Source: Roseimicrobium gellanilyticum (GTDB taxonomy: Bacteria; Verrucomicrobiota; Verrucomicrobiia; Verrucomicrobiales; Verrucomicrobiaceae). Taken from it: a stretch of 64,000 bases of DNA. The notes beneath the pieces are model-generated. The model saw only the letters and a list, made by a program, of their open reading frames with translations. It was not told where the DNA came from and made no database searches. The stretch covers positions 1,219,228 through 1,283,227 of the forward strand of contig NZ_QNRR01000001.1 in the NCBI RefSeq assembly GCF_003315205.1, read 5' to 3'. The first letter of the stretch is position 1, and every line of letters begins with the position of its first letter. The translations under genes were made by a program, and so were the position numbers. Of this stretch, positions 61,001-64,000 are shown piece by piece.

Positions 61001-61939
61001 AAGACACAGGACGAACTCCGAAGCCGCATCGAGTCCGTGCTGTCGCCCGTGCGCAACAAGCTCACCGAAGACAAGCGGAAGTCCCAAGGTGCTCCTCCGG
61101 ACCTGGCCGGTGTTCCGGAGCCGCTTGCCGAATGGGACTTCGAAGACGGCCCGAATGATTTGAAGGGGAAACTCCCGCTCACACTGGAAGGTGGGGCGCG
61201 CATCGAGCATGGCATGCTGATTCTTGATGGCGGCAAGGCCCTGGCTCGCAGCGCTCCCATCAAGCAACGGATGCGTGGGAAGACGCTGGAGGCCTGGGTA
61301 CTGCTGGATGAGCTGGAGCAGCGCGGTGGCGGTGTGATGACCTTGCAGGACTTGAAGGGAAATGTGTTTGATTCCATCGTCTTCGCCGAGCACGAGGCGG
61401 GATGCTGGGTGGCTGGCAGTGACTTTGGCAGGCGCACGAAACCATCAGGCGGCGATGTGGAGCGTGATGCTGCGCAGCGGGCTGTGCATGTGGCCATCTC
61501 GTGGGACGCAAATGCCCGGGTGAATGTCTATCGGGATGGCCAGCTCTATGGACGCGGATACAAGGCGGATGATGTCGCGGTGTTCGAACCCAACGCCGCA
61601 GAGGTGCTGCTGGGCTGCCGTCATGGTGCGCCCGGTGGGAATCGCATGCTGCGCGGGAAGATTCTGCGCGCGCGCCTCTATGACCGCCCGCTGCGCCCGG
61701 ATGATATCGAGATGACCCGGAAGATTGAGCAGACCGTGGTGACCGAGCGTGATGTGATGGATGCTCTCACCGAGGCCAATCGTGCCAATGTGCGCCAGTG
61801 GCAGGATGAATCCGAAGCGCTGCACAAGAAACTCATTGTGCTCCGCGAGCAAGTCGCCAAGGCCAGCGGACCTGAGCAGGCGTGGCAGAGTCTGGCGCTC
61901 GCGCTGGTGAATCTGAAGGAGTTTATTTATCTGAAGTGA
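58037..61939 (+). CDS. PSD1 and planctomycete cytochrome c domain protein (DUF1549/DUF1553)
   Basis: A 1300-residue exported protein. The signal peptide is followed by the planctomycete cytochrome-c-type segment with CYDCHG (Cys59, Cys62, His63; haem-c motif), then the PSD1 domains: DUF1549 with HWMDWVRYAESHG, and DUF1553 with LANSKAFQ-like LLNSKAFQLDS, then SVYVKVVRNSLDDFL. A second CxxCH (CARCHNH) lies between them. The C-terminal third contains a LamG/concanavalin-like segment (GKTLEAWVLLDELEQRGGGV). Such proteins are typical of Verrucomicrobia and Planctomycetes, encoded with a DUF1501 partner, and are thought to act in polysaccharide breakdown. ATG 58037 opens the signal peptide. Confidence 0.9.
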   Translation: MRITHRSLALSRVLALALALVFVGFAPAASTPATVAAKPTPAQVEFFESKIRPVLVGECYDCHGAKKDKGGLRLDSRDAMLAGGDSGPLFVPGAPEKSLLIQSLMHTTPETELHMPKDGAKLEEGRIADFKKWIADGAPDPRDKPEPVMSPEQSWEQALATRKQWWSFLPVKATEPPAVKDAAWSQHPVDRFLLAKQEAQGLQPVKAADAATLIRRVSYVLTGLPPTPEEIETFKTAFAKNADAALSELIDRLMASPRYGEAWARHWMDWVRYAESHGSEGDAAIPFAWRYRDYLIRAFNSDVPYPQMVREAIAGDMLKSPRVDAVNGINESALGIGQLRMVLHGFSPTDSLDELVTFTDNQVDTVTKAFLGLTVSCARCHNHKFDAISQADFYSLYGIFTSTRPALIDVNLPEVGKVQREELTKLKGEIKKVVAEAWLAAAKDLPTIPEKPVPPMSEGVIEHWDLRKEKWYTDGHGVQQGPTKAGEFSIATEGERIIAGVHPSGVFSDLLSTKVRGVLMSPRLKNPGGKLWMRSAGGGMARARYVVQNYPRTGTIHKAKDFKDEPGDARLAWRELDLEYWKGDDIFIQCTTVADQPAEAKLDARSWFGITDVIITKGEPPPAVSIHGNPAEAVQAWQSGKMTDAQAELLDSLIAEGKLPNDAKKIPAAAALLARYREVEAALPLPTRAPGVLEAEGHDAPMFAQGDHKRPGPPVPRRFLDGINPTPYHTAKSGRLELAESIVDPANPLTSRVVVNRLWQTVFGNGLVATPDNFGRLGEPPSHPELLDYLASRFDSEKGSIKSMLKFLLNSKAFQLDSEAAPAAAQKDPQNKLLTHFTVRRLEAESIRDSILALSGKMEEKMYGESESGGSYRRSVYVKVVRNSLDDFLTAFDAPVPSASRGKRDSTNVPAQSLALLNDRKVINWSGYWGARSYKNKDLATDEARVQRMFQEAFGRAATETEVAQNIAFLGASSKVGEQQQAELARLEKTQDELRSRIESVLSPVRNKLTEDKRKSQGAPPDLAGVPEPLAEWDFEDGPNDLKGKLPLTLEGGARIEHGMLILDGGKALARSAPIKQRMRGKTLEAWVLLDELEQRGGGVMTLQDLKGNVFDSIVFAEHEAGCWVAGSDFGRRTKPSGGDVERDAAQRAVHVAISWDANARVNVYRDGQLYGRGYKADDVAVFEPNAAEVLLGCRHGAPGGNRMLRGKILRARLYDRPLRPDDIEMTRKIEQTVVTERDVMDALTEANRANVRQWQDESEALHKKLIVLREQVAKASGPEQAWQSLALALVNLKEFIYLK

Positions 61940-61980
61940 TGAATAGCAGCCGCACAACAACCCCGGTCTGAAGCTGACGC

Positions 61981-62361
61981 ATGTTCAACATCATGTTCAC
62001 CGCCCTTCTTTGCACGGTTGTCCTGGCCTTTGGTGCGGGCGTCTTGGGTTTTGTGTTTTTCGACCGGCTGTTGCGCGTGTGCTTTCTCCAGCATCGTTCT
62101 GAGTGGGAACTGTGTGGGCGCCCCATCGGGTTCTTTTGGGTGCCTCGGGATGTGAAGGTGGAACGGGCTGGAATGGCTAGAACGACCGTGTTTGCGAACT
62201 GGTTGTTTCGAGTTCCTGCGTGGCTCCGTGAAGATGGTGAAGCGTTGCTTGCCTACAATAAATTCAGACGAATCAACGCCCTGTCGTCGCTCCTTGCCGT
62301 GGTCGTGATTGCTGAGCTGATTGCACTGGTCGTTTTGGTGTTCTTCGGCGTCAAAGAGTAA
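61981..62361 (+). CDS. Small membrane protein between PSD1 and DUF1501 genes
   Basis: A 126-residue protein with two hydrophobic helices (about residues 3-30 and 100-122) and a basic central region. I do not recognise the family. It is embedded in the PSD1-DUF1501 operon (41 and 18 nt spacings), where usually no third gene lies, which suggests either an accessory subunit or an insertion. No signal peptide is evident apart from the first helix. Confidence 0.7.
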   Translation: MFNIMFTALLCTVVLAFGAGVLGFVFFDRLLRVCFLQHRSEWELCGRPIGFFWVPRDVKVERAGMARTTVFANWLFRVPAWLREDGEALLAYNKFRRINALSSLLAVVVIAELIALVVLVFFGVKE

Positions 62362-62379
62362 CTCCATACCCTGTCTAGC

Positions 62380-63822
62380 ATGATGAATACCCCCTACACT
62401 CGCCGCCAGATGCTCCAACGCGGCTCCACTGGCTTCGGCATGGCGGCGCTGGCCGGACTCATGAGCCAGCAGCAGGCGAAGGCTGGGGCTTCAGAAGCTT
62501 CACCTGCAGCGCTGGCGCATCGTGCGAAGAAGTTTGCTTCGAGGGCGCGCAGCGTCATCTTCTGCTACATGTCGGGTGGCGTCTCTCACGTGGACTCCTT
62601 CGACCCAAAGCCGCTGCTTACGAAGTACGCGGGTCAGCCGATGCCGGGCGAGGTGAAGCGCACCCAGTTCAACAACAACGGGACGGTGCAGCCCGCACAT
62701 TGGGCCTACAAACAATATGGCCAGAGCGGCATCCCGGTGAGTGACCTCTTCCCGCACATGGGCTCGGTGGCGGATGAACTGTGCGTGGTGCGCTCCATGA
62801 CGGCGAAGTTCAGTGAGCATGCGCAGGGGAATTTCTTCATGCACACCGGCTTCCCCTTCTTGGGCTATCCCAGCGCGGGTGCATGGACGAGCTATGGCCT
62901 TGGCTCGGATTCCAGTGACTTGCCGGGGTATGTGGTGCTGCAGAGTGGGGGTGCGGTAGCTCCGCACGGAGGTGTGGGCCTTTTCAGCAATGGCTTCCTG
63001 CCAGCGGTTCATCAGGCATCCGTCGTGCGCGCGGATGAGGGGGAACCGGTGGATAACATTCAGCCGCGTGAGCCCGCGGCGATGCAGCGCCAGCGTCTCG
63101 ACTTCATCGGTGCGATGGACAAGAACTTCGCTCGCAGCGTGGACAACAACATGCACGTGGAGGCCGCCATCAAGAACTACGAGATGGCCTGGCGCATGCA
63201 GTCTGCCGTGCCGGAGCTCTGCGACATCGCGGGTGAGACGGAGATCACGAAGAAGATGTATGGCATGAATGATGCCGACCCGAAAACCGCTGCCTACGCG
63301 CGCCAGTGCCTGCTGGCCCGTCGGTTGGTGGAGCGCGGCGTGCGTTTCATCGAGCTGAGCACCCTGGGCTACAACATCGGTGGCGGCAACGCGGCGAATC
63401 CATGGGACCATCACGGCGACCTTGTGAAGGGTCATGGCAAAATGGGCTATCAGGTGGACCAGCCAATTGCGGCTCTTATCAAAGACCTGCGCTCACGCGG
63501 ACTGCTGGACAGTACGCTGGTGATCTGGGCCGGTGAATTCGGACGCACACCCTTCGCGCAGGGTGCCAATGGCCGTGACCACAACCCCTACGGCTTCTCC
63601 ATCTGGATGGCCGGTGGTGGCGTGAAAGGTGGCCATGTCTATGGAGCCACCGATGACTTCGGCTACCAGGCCGTGGAGCAGGTGAGCAGTGTGTATGACC
63701 TCTGGGCCACCGTGCTGTACCTCATGGGCATCGACCACGAGGCGCTCACGTATCGCTACAGCGGCCGCGACCTTCGCCTCACGGATGTGCATGGGCATGT
63801 GATGCGCGGGGTGATAGCGTGA
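62380..63822 (+). CDS. DUF1501 domain protein with Tat signal
   Basis: A 480-residue protein. The Tat signal is TRRQMLQRG with RR at residues 8-9 followed by a hydrophobic stretch ([11 protein letters not shown]), so it is presumably exported folded with a cofactor or metal. Conserved DUF1501 motifs: [16 protein letters not shown], then [19 protein letters not shown], and the C-terminal [20 protein letters not shown]. The fold belongs to the alkaline phosphatase/sulfatase superfamily. The PSD1 partner gene lies upstream. It is terminated by a region with cgcaaagcaacg words. Confidence 0.92.
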   Translation: MMNTPYTRRQMLQRGSTGFGMAALAGLMSQQQAKAGASEASPAALAHRAKKFASRARSVIFCYMSGGVSHVDSFDPKPLLTKYAGQPMPGEVKRTQFNNNGTVQPAHWAYKQYGQSGIPVSDLFPHMGSVADELCVVRSMTAKFSEHAQGNFFMHTGFPFLGYPSAGAWTSYGLGSDSSDLPGYVVLQSGGAVAPHGGVGLFSNGFLPAVHQASVVRADEGEPVDNIQPREPAAMQRQRLDFIGAMDKNFARSVDNNMHVEAAIKNYEMAWRMQSAVPELCDIAGETEITKKMYGMNDADPKTAAYARQCLLARRLVERGVRFIELSTLGYNIGGGNAANPWDHHGDLVKGHGKMGYQVDQPIAALIKDLRSRGLLDSTLVIWAGEFGRTPFAQGANGRDHNPYGFSIWMAGGGVKGGHVYGATDDFGYQAVEQVSSVYDLWATVLYLMGIDHEALTYRYSGRDLRLTDVHGHVMRGVIA

Positions 63823-64000
63823 GGGGGGGCATTCGCTCCCTCGTTGAAACGCAAAGCAACGAAGCAGCTAAAGCTCGAGGTTGATTCTGCGTGCGCTTTG
63901 CGTCTTGGAGTGTGACGTGCTTCAAAAGCAAGGCAGGCGAAGTTACGCTTGTCATCGCTATGAGAAGCCAAGCTCAACGAAGGAAGGCAGTGTCAGGCCG
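63823..64000. other. Right-edge intergenic region with repeat words
   Basis: After the DUF1501 stop the sequence has AACGCAAAGCAACGAAGCAG words similar to the repeat clusters at 38 and 44 kb, and the last 11 bases (TGTCAGGCCG) resemble the start of an inverted family A arm cut by the window end. No gene is visible. Confidence 0.5.

Overview
The window looks like a chromosomal segment from a GC-rich bacterium of the Verrucomicrobia, probably near Verrucomicrobiaceae. Pointers are the pairing of a planctomycete-type cytochrome c/DUF1549/DUF1553 protein with a DUF1501 Tat-exported partner, an hprK-ptsH-ptsI cassette without enzyme II genes, a BlaI/M56 pair whose peptidase carries secretin-like modules, inverse autotransporters with beta-helix passengers, and many palindromic intergenic repeats. 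The affiliation is inferred from gene content; no rRNA gene is present. I see no transposase, integrase, phage module or CRISPR array.

Layout. 1-6.98 kb: a minus-strand acylphosphatase/ABC-exporter operon, then plus-strand housekeeping genes (VOC protein, RlmI-type methyltransferase, enoyl-reductase-like MDR protein, TatA, endonuclease/exonuclease/phosphatase protein). 7.0-11.3 kb: a BlaI repressor with two identical palindromic operators, a deletion-derived paralogue of the M56 sensor, and the full-length M56 sensor. 11.3-15.1 kb: DUF7660-like protein, Gfo/Idh/MocA oxidoreductase, a long inverted repeat, acetyltransferase and MFS transporter. 15.1-18.3 kb: hprK-ptsH-ptsI. 18.3-30 kb: quinone-oxidoreductase-like protein, a P-loop ATPase with a basic tail, AraC-type regulator, RmlD-like reductase, DUF2059 protein, GAPDH, dihydropteroate synthase, a protein resembling a metallopeptidase that has lost its catalytic residues, MBL lipoprotein, NYN protein and esterase. 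30.3-33.8 kb: two PilT/PilU ATPases behind a YqjD/YqjE-like envelope operon. 34-45 kb: two tandem inverse autotransporter genes in a sea of repeats, a TM2 protein and infC. 45-53 kb: HAD phosphatase, MetE-like protein, FAD oxidoreductase, DUF2130, EF-hand, NUDIX and small unknown proteins. 53.2-57 kb: tRNA-Ser, rpsP, khpA, four related small membrane proteins and small lipoproteins. 57-63.8 kb: IclR regulator, PSD1 cytochrome protein, small membrane protein and DUF1501 protein.

How genes work together. HprK, HPr and EI would form a phosphorelay that acts in regulation. BlaI, bound to the two TGCTAA-N4-TTAGCA sites, should repress itself and the downstream M56 sensor. PilT/PilU power pilus retraction. 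The IclR/PSD1/DUF1501 block resembles regulated polymer-degradation loci.

Most noteworthy: (i) a decayed tandem duplication of blaI-M56 with a 15-codon blaI remnant, (ii) four tandem paralogous small membrane proteins, (iii) infC with no ATG/GTG/TTG/CTG start available and a well-placed ATA, (iv) duplicated inverse autotransporters with conserved barrel and diverged passenger, (v) several families of long inverted repeats, mostly at 3-prime ends of genes. Functions rest on motif recognition by eye; no database search was run.
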